Source: JACDDK01 sp035689095
GTDB taxonomy: Bacteria > Actinomycetota > Rubrobacteria > Rubrobacterales > Rubrobacteraceae
NCBI GenBank assembly: GCA_035689095.1
Contig: DASSMB010000087.1
Span: 1-14,456 of the forward strand
Length of the DNA stretch: 14,456 nucleotides
Reading direction: 5' to 3'
Each line of letters opens with the position of its first letter. The stretch's first letter is position 1. Positions 6,408 to 12,849 of this stretch are shown piece by piece. Below the pieces are notes generated by a model. The model saw only the letters and a program-made list of their open reading frames with translations. It was not told the origin of the DNA and did no database searches. The translations under genes and the position numbers were made by a program.

Positions 6408-7144
6408 AAGACAGGGTCGTCGCGATCACGGGCGCCGGGCGCGGCATAGGGCTCGCCACCGCGCGCCGCTTCGCCGAGAAGGGCTGCCGGCTCGCCCTCA
6501 ACCACTGGCGCACGGGCACAAAAGCCCTCCAGGAGGTCGCGGGCCTCGCGCGCGAGAACGGCGGGGATGCGTTTCTCGTCGAGGCGGACATCGGCAGGCC
6601 CGAGGAAGCTGCGCGGTTCGTGCGGGAGTCGGAGGCGCGCTTCGGCGGGATCGACGTCCTGATCAACAACGCCGGCATCCTCCGCTCCACCCCGACCCAC
6701 GAGGAGACACAGGCTAATTGGGATGAGGTTATCTCCGTCAACCTCGGCGGGACGTGGTCGTGCCTCAGGGCAGCGCTGCCTGGCATGCTGGAGAGGGGGA
6801 GTGGACGCATCATCAACGTGAGCTCCGAGCTTGGCATCATCGGATACCCGACCTACGCGGCGTACTGCGCCTCGAAGGGCGGGATCATCGCGCTCACGAA
6901 GGCGGTGGCGAAGGAGGTGGCTCCCCGCGGCGTCCTCGTAAACTCCGTCGCGCCGGGGCCAGTGGAGACGGACATGTTGATCCACGACACGATCGAGTAC
7001 AACGACGAGACGCGCGAGCAGATCCCGCTGAGGCGTTTTGGCAGGCCGGAGGAGATCGCCGCCGCCATCGAGTTCCTCGCCGGAGAAGGCGGCTCGTTCA
7101 TGGTCGGGCAGATATTGAGCCCAAACGGGGGCACGGCGATCTAG
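6404..7144 (+). CDS. Classical short-chain dehydrogenase/reductase (SDR)
   Basis: A 246-residue NAD(P)-dependent oxidoreductase of normal length. TGAGRGIG (residues 9-16) binds the dinucleotide, NNAG (88-91) follows the fourth strand, and N113, S140/S141, Y154 and K158 (YCASK) form the catalytic set. VAPGPVETDM after strand six and a C-terminal FMVGQILSPNGGTAI are typical of the 3-ketoacyl-reductase/sugar-dehydrogenase-like group. The start is TTG at 6404, whose TTGA overlaps the permease stop TGA (6405-6407), implying translational coupling. Upstream in-frame sequence lies inside the permease gene in a different frame and is not part of this protein. The residues after strand two are N33-H-W-R, suggesting NADP rather than NAD, but this is weak. 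The substrate is probably an alcohol or ketone intermediate of the pathway. Confidence 0.9.
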   Translation: MKDRVVAITGAGRGIGLATARRFAEKGCRLALNHWRTGTKALQEVAGLARENGGDAFLVEADIGRPEEAARFVRESEARFGGIDVLINNAGILRSTPTHEETQANWDEVISVNLGGTWSCLRAALPGMLERGSGRIINVSSELGIIGYPTYAAYCASKGGIIALTKAVAKEVAPRGVLVNSVAPGPVETDMLIHDTIEYNDETREQIPLRRFGRPEEIAAAIEFLAGEGGSFMVGQILSPNGGTAI

Positions 7145-7170
7145 AGTCTTGCAAGAGAAAGGAGAACCCG

Positions 7171-8082
7171 ATGACGACCACGATGGTGACGGGCGGACTC
7201 GGATACGTGGGCAGGCATCTCGTCGCCCGGCTCGCGGAGCGCGGGGAGCGGGTGGTCAGCTACAACCGCGACTACGCCGAGGGAGGAGAAGAGAACGTAA
7301 CCTACGTCCAGGGCGAGCTCTACGACCTGCCGCGCTTCGTCGACACCATAGGGCGCTACGAGGTAGGGCGCGTAATCCACACCGCCGCCATGTCCCACCC
7401 GGACCTCTCCATAGACCTGCCGATCACCACGTTTACCGCCAACGTCGACGGCACGGTCCACGTCTTCGAGGCAGCGCGCATGAGTGGTGTCCGGCGGATC
7501 GTCAACTTCTCCTCGGAGACCGCCTACGGGCACGTCGAGGCCGAGCCGGTTACCGAGGACGCGCCGCTCCACCCGACCACGCCTTACGGTGTGACGAAGG
7601 TCGCCACAGAGCTGCTCGGGCAGGTCTACAGCGACCTGTACGGGCTGGACGTGATCTCGCTCAGGATCAGCGAGGTGTACGGCCCCGGAAACAGAATGCC
7701 CCAGTTCCTGCGGGAGATGATCAACTCCGCCTTGCAAGGCGAGCCGTACCGGCTGGAGAAAGGGGGCGACCACCGCTTCCAGTTCATCCGGGTCGAAGAC
7801 GTGGCGCGCGCGGCGATCCTGGCGGCCGACGCCGAACGGACGAGCCGGCGCGTCTACAACATCACGGGCGGGAGCCAGGTCACGCTGGCGCAGGCCGCTG
7901 AGATCGTCCGCGGTGAGATACGGGAGGCGGACGTGGAGATAGGTCCGGGGCATCTCCACCTGGACCGGCAGGGACCGTACGATATTACCGCCGCCGGGCG
8001 GGATCTCGGCTACAGGCCCGAGTGGTCGGTAGAGTGCGGGATCCACGACTACGTGGACTGGCTTCGCGACCACCCCTACTAG
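7171..8082 (+). CDS. Extended-SDR NAD-dependent epimerase/dehydratase family protein
   Basis: A 303-residue protein with the extended SDR architecture. The nucleotide motif GGLGYVG lies at residues 8-14, HTAAMSHP at 70-77, FSSETAYG (S114/S115) at 113-120, and the catalytic pair is Y139 and K143 (PYGVTK). LRISEVYGPGNRMPQFLREM and HRFQFIRVEDVARA are the family's substrate-domain signatures, and GPYDITAAGRDLGYRPEWS is the usual C-terminal block. Family members epimerise, dehydrate or oxidise nucleotide sugars or other polyols. No residues visible here identify UDP-glucose or another specific substrate, and the catabolic setting suggests a free small molecule instead. The ATG at 7171 follows AAAGGAG (7158-7164) with good spacing, 26 bases after the SDR stop. 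Confidence 0.88.
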   Translation: MTTTMVTGGLGYVGRHLVARLAERGERVVSYNRDYAEGGEENVTYVQGELYDLPRFVDTIGRYEVGRVIHTAAMSHPDLSIDLPITTFTANVDGTVHVFEAARMSGVRRIVNFSSETAYGHVEAEPVTEDAPLHPTTPYGVTKVATELLGQVYSDLYGLDVISLRISEVYGPGNRMPQFLREMINSALQGEPYRLEKGGDHRFQFIRVEDVARAAILAADAERTSRRVYNITGGSQVTLAQAAEIVRGEIREADVEIGPGHLHLDRQGPYDITAAGRDLGYRPEWSVECGIHDYVDWLRDHPY

Positions 8083-8092
8083 AGGAGCGCCG

Positions 8093-8875
8093 ATGGAAGG
8101 AAACCCCATGGAACAGCGAACCAGGCTCATGGCTGAGATGACGTGGCCGGAGGTCGAAGCGGCCATCCGGCGGGGGGCGGGCGTCGTGCTGCCCGTCGGG
8201 TCGACGGAGCAGCACGGCCACCACCTGCCGCTCGCTACCGACGCCATCTTGCCGACCGAGCTGGCGCTCGCCGTTGCCGGGCCGCTGGATCTCCTCGTCG
8301 CCCCGGCCGTGACCTACGGGTATAGATCCCGCCCCCTGAGCGGCGGCGGGCAGGGCTTCGTCGGCACGACCTCGCTCCGGGCAACGACCCTTATAGCGCT
8401 CGTTGAGGATGTCTTGCGCGAGCTTATTCGGCAGGGCTTCAAACGGATCGTGCTCCTCAACTGGCATATGGAGAACCAGAACTTCGTCTACGAATCCGCT
8501 TATTTGGCGCTCGAGCAGAGCCGCGAGTCTCAGGCTCGAGTCCTCGTAGCAGAGCTCGCCTTCACGGACCTCTCATCCGAAACCATGCGGGCGCTCTTCC
8601 CGGAGGGTTTCCCGGGCTGGGACGTCGAGCACGCCTCGATCCTGGAGACGTCCCTGATGCTACATCTCCATACCGAGATGGTCCTCTTCGACCGTGCGGT
8701 AGACGACGCGGCGAAACGGCACCCCTGGTACGATGTCCTGCCCGTGCCCGCGGACTTCGTTCCCCGGTCGGGCACCCTCTGGAAGGCCACGCAGGCGAGC
8801 GCCGAGAAAGGGCGAATGGCCTGGCGCGAGATAGTCGAGCAGTTGCGCGAAGCCATCTCCGCGGAGCTCGGGTAG
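8093..8875 (+). CDS. Creatininase-family amidohydrolase, close to true creatininases
   Basis: A 260-residue metal-dependent cyclic-amide hydrolase. Numbered from the second ATG (8108), the ligands fall where I recall them in the Pseudomonas enzyme: E34, H36 and D45 in PVGSTEQHGHHLPLATD, then H120 and E122 in LLNWHMENQ. YGYRSRPLSGGGQGFVGTTS and FPEGFPGWDVEHASILETSL (W171, D172, E174, H175, E180) also match creatininases, not the H-G-G-N type found in mycofactocin and deazaflavin-pathway members. Creatininase interconverts creatinine and creatine (EC 3.5.2.10). Two active-site aromatics differ: position 121 is Met instead of Tyr, and the SYWDF tryptophan block is absent, so the substrate may differ. 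GAGGAG (8082-8087) supports the start at 8093; AAGGA (8097-8101) would support 8108. It is the last gene of the operon, and no creatinase (creatine amidinohydrolase) gene is nearby. Confidence 0.87.
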   Translation: MEGNPMEQRTRLMAEMTWPEVEAAIRRGAGVVLPVGSTEQHGHHLPLATDAILPTELALAVAGPLDLLVAPAVTYGYRSRPLSGGGQGFVGTTSLRATTLIALVEDVLRELIRQGFKRIVLLNWHMENQNFVYESAYLALEQSRESQARVLVAELAFTDLSSETMRALFPEGFPGWDVEHASILETSLMLHLHTEMVLFDRAVDDAAKRHPWYDVLPVPADFVPRSGTLWKATQASAEKGRMAWREIVEQLREAISAELG

Positions 8876-9005
8876 GGTGACCGAGTCGACCTCCGCCCTT
8901 CGGTCCGGCCTTAGCAGTGGAGTGCACCCATTTCACCGGACATCTCCGTTAGTCAACTTCTCTGGAGATCGGATGTGGAGTTGCATCCGGACCGAGGAGG
9001 AGAGA

Positions 9006-9827
9006 TTGTCCAATTCGCGCAGAAACCACACCAGAGAGTTTAAGGGGCCAGCCCAAAGGCGCCACGAATGCCTCGTCGAGCGGTGGAAGGAGATCCGAAA
9101 GCTGCACCTTGCCGGGGCCAGGGTGAAGGACATAGCGGAGTGGGTCGGCACGAGCCAGAGCACCGTCTACCGCTACAGGGAGCTGGCGGAGCCCCCGCCG
9201 CGGCCCAGCTACAGGAGAAGGGCCAGCGTCCTCGATCCCTAACTGCCCTACCTCCTTGAGAGATGGAACGAGGGCTGCCGCAGCGCCAAGCGCCTCCACC
9301 AGGAGATCCGAGAGATGGGCTCCGCCACAGCGTGGACACCGTAAACAGGCTGCTTTCAAGCTTCCGTCACACGGAGGGCCGGGCAGAGGGTTGCCCCACG
9401 CGCCGAGGGCGAAGAGGGGCTACATCGCCGGCGCCTCCCCGACCGCCAAGAACGTCGCGGCGCTTTTCATGCGGCGCGAAGAGATGCTGAACGAGGAGCA
9501 GAAGGCGTACATAAAGAGGCTGTGCGCCTCCGATGCGGCCCTCGCAGACGCGCGGCGTCTAACCCAAAGGTTCGCGACCATGGTCAGTAACCTCGAAGGC
9601 GAGAATCTAGACGGTTGGTTGGAGAAGGCCGCAGGATGCGAGGCGACGGTGATGAAGAGGTTCGCGTCCGGCCTGGAGAAGGACCTTGAGCGGTGCGCGC
9701 GGGTCTTCCCGAGGAGTGGCCGAACGGGCCGGTGGAGGGCTTCGTGAACAAGCTCAAGTTGCTAAAGCGCCAGGGCTACGGCAGGGCGGACCTCTACCTG
9801 CTGAGGGTGAGGACCCTGGCGGCCTGA
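9006..9827 (+). pseudogene. ISL3-family transposase remnant, C-terminal half with several lesions
   Basis: Four successive frames together give the C-terminal half of an ISL3 transposase. Frame one (9006-9242) has RWKEIRKLHLAGARVKDIAE, a helix-turn-helix, and VLDP before TAA (9240-9242), where the family has LDPYLPYL, so a TAC-to-TAA change is likely. The same frame continues LPYLLERWNEGCRSAKRL. Near 9317 sense shifts to LRHSVDTVNRLLSSFRH, near 9420 to AKNVAALFMRREEMLNEEQK through LDGWLEKAAG, and near 9712 to EEWPNGPVEGFVNKLKLLKR followed by QGYGRADLYLLRVRTLAA and TGA (9825-9827). The glutamate in GPVEG is the third catalytic residue; the zinc-finger and DD parts are missing. A 100-base tail with CACCTAAAGTTCGGGAGAACC looks like an ISL3 right end, but no matching left repeat was found. 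Clearly an old relic. Confidence 0.85.
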
Positions 9828-9945
9828 TCGTCGCTGCGGCGGGCCGAGCCTCCGAGCCATACGTTCACCTAAAGTTCGGGAGAACCCACACTTCATGAGC
9901 AGGTCTGACCATCCTACCGAGGATCTTCCAAAGACACCCTTCTAC

Positions 9946-11889
9946 CTACTTGATCGTGAAGTACCAGTACCTCGCTCCCACGTTGCCAGCGGCATCGGTC
10001 GCTACCACCTTCACCGTCTTCTTGCCCCTGGCGAGCTTGGGCGAGTTGTAGGTGAGAACGTCGGTCGAGGCGCTGTAGGAGTACTTGGTGGCGGAGATCC
10101 GGGCCCCGTTTACGTAGAGTTTTATGTTCGATTTTTGAAGGTTCGTCACGTTGTCTTTGATGGTAGCCTTGATGGTGGGTGTGCGGTCCGTGATTGTAGA
10201 CGCAGGCTTCGGTGACATCCTCGTTATGGTCGGCTTGATGGTGTCTACCGTCCAGCTACGCGCCGCCGGGGTGGCGTCCGTGTTGCCTGCCGCGTCGGTC
10301 GCCGCGACCCGAAAGGTGTGGGAGCCATTTGGCAGGCTTGTGTAGCTCTTTGGAGACGTGCAGGCGCTCAAGGCCGCGCCGTCGAGACTGCACTGGAATG
10401 TGGCGTTAGCCTCCGAGGAGAAACCGAAGCTGGCGGAGGTGCTGTTGGTGATACTGGAAGGACCGGTGGCGTCGAGGGTCGTCTCGGGCGCGGTGATGTC
10501 GTTTATGGTGACATCCCTGGTGTACTCGGTCGTCCCGCCGTCCTTGTCTATGATCTTGCCCCGGACCGTCTGGCTATTACCGTCCCCGGCCGTGCAGAAC
10601 GCCTGGCTGGAGCTTTGGGAGGTGGTGTAGCCCTGGCCGAGGCCGCAGTCGAAAGCGTAGGAGAATCCGGAGTTGGTATCCGCAGCGGAGGGATCTGACG
10701 GCTCGGTAAACGAGAGAGGGATCTGGGTGTCCGGATTGACCGAGCTCGGGGCGTTGAAGTTTCCCTGCGGGGCCACGTTGCTTACGCCCACGCTGTTCGC
10801 GTACTCGGAGACCCCTCCGTCCTTGTCCTTTATCTTGCCGCCGACGGCGAGCGTAGCCGGACCGTCGCCTGCGGGGCAGCTTGCGCTGCTTGAGGAGCCG
10901 AAGGTGCCATAGCCGCTACCGCAGTCGAAGGCGTAGGAGAAGCCGGCGTTCCTATCGGCGGTCGAGGGATCGAGCGGGCTCGTCAGGGAGAGGGTGAACC
11001 CTCCGGACCCCTCGTCGACCGTCGTGGTGGAGACGTTGAAAGTGGCTGTAGGAGCCACGTTGTTTATGGTCACGGAGCCGGTGTACGCCGGGTTGGTCGT
11101 GCCGGCCGGACAACTAAACAGTGAGCAACCGCTTGGCGTGGTGGGCTGGCTATCCGTGAACCCGCCGTCCTTGTCCTGGATCCTGGCCCTTACCGTGGTG
11201 CTGCCGTTGTCGTCGGTCGGGCAGTTGGCGCTGTTGCCCGAACCCAGCGTTCCGTAGTGAGACGTCCAGAACAAAAACGTATTACCAAAAACCCCCGCGC
11301 CTGATTCAAGAGAGTCGCGGCAACTGAAGGCGTAGGAGAAGCCAGCGGCCGTGTCGACGCCCGATGGATCGGTGGGATTGGTCAAGGAGAGGCCGATCGG
11401 GCCGCCTTCGTCCACCGAAGTCGGATAGCGGAAACTGCCATTCGGGGCCACGTTGTTGACCGCAAGCGAGAAGGAGACGGTCGAAGAGTCCGTGCCGTCC
11501 GAGGCGGTGATGGTGACCGTCGCGTTCTGGGAAGGGCCGTCGCTCGTTCCATACGACCAGGCCCAGGTGCCGGGGCCCGCGGCGTCCGGGACGACGTTTC
11601 CGGGGCCGGAGGTCACACTGAGGGTTACAGGATCGCCATCTGCGTCGGAGTAGGTGCCGGTATTGTTGGCCGTCTGGCTCTCGTTGATGGTGACGGTAGC
11701 GTTGTTGGCGGCCACCGTGGGGGCTGTGTTCGTGCCGCCGCCGGGGTCGCAGGTGTCGCAGGGCAGGGGTACAGCCCTCGCCGGTCCCGTCATGAGGAGC
11801 AGTCCCAGCACTATGGCTACGAGCAGCCCGGCGGCGAAGACGGTCATACTCCGGCGCGTCCGCGATATTTTGAATCTAATAATCGTCAT
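9946..11889 (-). CDS. Secreted Ig/PKD-repeat surface protein
   Basis: A 647-residue exported protein. Residues 10-39 are a signal peptide (RTRR, a long hydrophobic core, GPARA then VPLP). A DxD-rich domain at ~52-145 resembles bacterial Ig/cadherin-like modules (YSDADGDPVTLSV). Three PKD-like units follow, each opening VAP, containing PxDPS and GFSYAF-C, and closing DKDGG. An Ig-like module with FQCSLDGAALSACTSPKSY, GSHTFRVAATDAAGN comes next, then a C-terminal Ig-like module beginning ITRMSPKPAS and ending in WYFTIK. Regular cysteine pairs in the repeats suggest disulfides and confirm export. There is no LPxTG or transmembrane anchor at the end. ATG 11889 is chosen over GTG 11895 because GGAG is 5 bases before the ATG and overlaps the GTG. 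A role in adhesion or cell-surface structure is likely but unproven; it may be a ligand-binding partner of the divergent secreted protein. Confidence 0.82.
   Translation of the reverse strand: MTIIRFKISRTRRSMTVFAAGLLVAIVLGLLLMTGPARAVPLPCDTCDPGGGTNTAPTVAANNATVTINESQTANNTGTYSDADGDPVTLSVTSGPGNVVPDAAGPGTWAWSYGTSDGPSQNATVTITASDGTDSSTVSFSLAVNNVAPNGSFRYPTSVDEGGPIGLSLTNPTDPSGVDTAAGFSYAFSCRDSLESGAGVFGNTFLFWTSHYGTLGSGNSANCPTDDNGSTTVRARIQDKDGGFTDSQPTTPSGCSLFSCPAGTTNPAYTGSVTINNVAPTATFNVSTTTVDEGSGGFTLSLTSPLDPSTADRNAGFSYAFDCGSGYGTFGSSSSASCPAGDGPATLAVGGKIKDKDGGVSEYANSVGVSNVAPQGNFNAPSSVNPDTQIPLSFTEPSDPSAADTNSGFSYAFDCGLGQGYTTSQSSSQAFCTAGDGNSQTVRGKIIDKDGGTTEYTRDVTINDITAPETTLDATGPSSITNSTSASFGFSSEANATFQCSLDGAALSACTSPKSYTSLPNGSHTFRVAATDAAGNTDATPAARSWTVDTIKPTITRMSPKPASTITDRTPTIKATIKDNVTNLQKSNIKLYVNGARISATKYSYSASTDVLTYNSPKLARGKKTVKVVATDAAGNVGARYWYFTIK
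10530..11451 (-). repeat. Three PKD-like coding repeats within the surface protein
   Basis: Approximate units in DNA coordinates are 11161-11451, 10811-11060 and 10532-10776, running from VAP to DKDGG in the protein. Units two and three are alike in length, whereas unit one carries an extra ~15-residue stretch (RDSLESGAGVFGNTFLFWTS) encoded by AT-richer DNA at about 11265-11325. Short identical DNA words such as GGCGTAGGAGAA recur, indicating duplication. Boundaries are rough. Confidence 0.7.
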
Positions 11890-11971
11890 TTCCACTCCTC
11901 TCCGGCCGACTCCTGGTCCGCCCCATCTCGTACCTCTCGATCCTCATCCTACTTGGACAGCGTCTCTCAAT

Positions 11972-11991
11972 CGTTACGGAAAGCGTTACGG
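11972..11991. repeat. Direct repeat CGTTACGG-AAAG-CGTTACGG upstream of the surface-protein gene
   Basis: Two exact 8-mers start 12 bases apart, 83 bases upstream of the surface-protein start. Tandem half-sites close to one helical turn apart are typical of response-regulator binding sites, but the regulator is not identifiable. Confidence 0.45.
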
Positions 11992-11994
11992 TTG

Positions 11995-12013
11995 AGATAT
12001 TTGGGAAATATCT
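11995..12013. promoter_or_regulatory. AT-rich palindrome AGATATTT-GGG-AAATATCT
   Basis: A perfect 8-bp inverted repeat with a 3-base centre, adjacent to the CGTTACGG repeats and about 106 bases before the surface-protein ATG. It stands out from the GC-rich background and is a plausible operator for a dimeric regulator. No clear promoter hexamers were located beside it. Confidence 0.45.
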
Positions 12014-12376
12014 TGCTCTCGCATCTCCTATCTGGATCGGCAAAACCTTGACCTTCGAAGTCTCGAAAACCCCTGAAGCCGGTTGCGCGCCGCTCGACGC
12101 GCTAATCATGAGATCGCCGTAGAGGTTGCATCTTCTAGCTGGCTCTCACCCGAAGATAGTGTGGGTGGCGTACGTATACGTATTCTTCGTAGGAAAGTAG
12201 GTAGATAGTATTCCCCCGGTGGTGAGTAGCACCGCGAAATATCCCGCCTGGATTGCTACCATCTCTCCACAACCAATTCCAAACCACTCTCCCTCCCCTT
12301 TAGGAGATGGACGGGATGATCAGTCCCGCCTAGAGCTACATATATTAGGGTTATTGGCACATCCACTGTAAAACCT

Positions 12377-12466
12377 GTAGCGCCAAGCTGCGGATTCCCC
12401 GAAAGGGCGAGGAGGAACCCTGCCATTTCGGCCAAAGATCCGCCCGGCTTGGCGCCGCAACGCTAC
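12377..12466. ncRNA. Candidate structured RNA (or palindromic element), family unknown
   Basis: A ~90-nt region folds as nested stems. GCGCCAAGC (12380-12388) pairs exactly with GCTTGGCGC (12447-12455), GCGGAT (12390-12395) with ATCCGC (12438-12443), and CCC-GAAA-GGG (12398-12407) forms a GNRA-capped hairpin inside. An alternative outer stem, GTAGCG (12377-12382) with CGCTAC (12461-12466), competes for three of the same bases, suggesting two mutually exclusive states. The orientation is unknown because palindromes read both ways; read on the plus strand it lies ~385 bases before the secreted-protein gene. I compared it by eye with ydaO (c-di-AMP), c-di-GMP-I, SAM, TPP, cobalamin and glycine riboswitches and saw no convincing match. 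It could also be a mobile palindromic repeat. Confidence 0.45.
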
Positions 12467-12518
12467 GGGAGAGTATGAGGCTGACAGGGCATGTTGGATA
12501 TTGGTCACCTGGCCTATA

Positions 12519-12542
12519 TTTATGACGTCCTTTATGACGTCC
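12519..12542. repeat. Tandem 12-bp repeat TTTATGACGTCC (x2)
   Basis: Two perfect adjacent copies, each with the palindrome GACGTC. Coming just after TATATT, it may be part of a regulatory site or a slippage product. Confidence 0.7.
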
Positions 12543-12622
12543 CCTGATTTCTCCCTGTCGTTCGGGCCCTGACCTCGATGGACAAGAGACCACGTACAGA
12601 AGAGGTAATGAATCACGAACGC

Positions 12623-12650
12623 CGGCCACCCGCGATGCCGCGGGTGGCCG
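12623..12650. other. Strong GC hairpin CGGCCACCCGCG-ATGC-CGCGGGTGGCCG
   Basis: A perfect 12-bp stem with a 4-base loop; outer AACGCC/GGCGTT (12619-12624 and 12660-12665) could add pairing. No T-run follows on either strand, so it is not a classical rho-independent terminator, although high-GC actinobacteria sometimes use tail-less hairpins. It lies between two divergent genes, where a terminator would only make sense for a small RNA or leader transcript. Confidence 0.55.
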
Positions 12651-12849
12651 TGATGACCCCGGGCGTTGGCTAACGTACATCCAATGCGCCTTTCGGATCA
12701 CTTCTAAATCGCCAGCAACGTATGGGAGACCGCAAAGATCACTCATTTGAGGGATGCGTCCCACCCTCGCGCCTACAAGACTTAGCACGTCGGCCAACGG
12801 GGGCGGTGCGTACTTCCACCTGGCCCTCACATCAGAAGAAGGAGAGTCC

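Larger units (their letters stand above)
11890..12849. other. 960-base divergent intergenic region with several structured elements
   Basis: No convincing gene: open frames on the minus strand here have no ribosome binding site, recognisable motif or family likeness, and the longest overlaps the coding sequence at 12850. The region contains, in order, a spaced direct repeat and AT-rich palindrome (11972-12013), a TACGTATACGTA palindrome near 12170, a folded RNA candidate (12377-12466), a tandem 12-mer (12519-12542) and a GC hairpin (12623-12650). It separates two divergent genes for exported proteins, so both leaders or promoters must lie in it. Confidence 0.7.

Noticed and set aside
7141..8247. 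368-codon minus-strand open frame
   Set aside because: Exactly antisense to the epimerase and creatininase genes, which have complete motif sets; composition is that of a shadow frame.
8870..8900. Terminator after the creatininase gene (CTCGG...CCGAG)
   Set aside because: Only five base pairs with a long loop and no T-run, too weak to call.
12377..12466. Assignment of the folded region to the ydaO c-di-AMP riboswitch
   Set aside because: GGAGGAACCC and AAAGATCC faintly recall its core, but the element is too short and the conserved 3' CAGCU-type block is absent.
12722..12800. c-di-GMP-I riboswitch suggested by GGGAGACCGCAAAGATC
   Set aside because: Only the CGCAAAG word fits; the second domain and the terminal GGUUACC-like part are missing.
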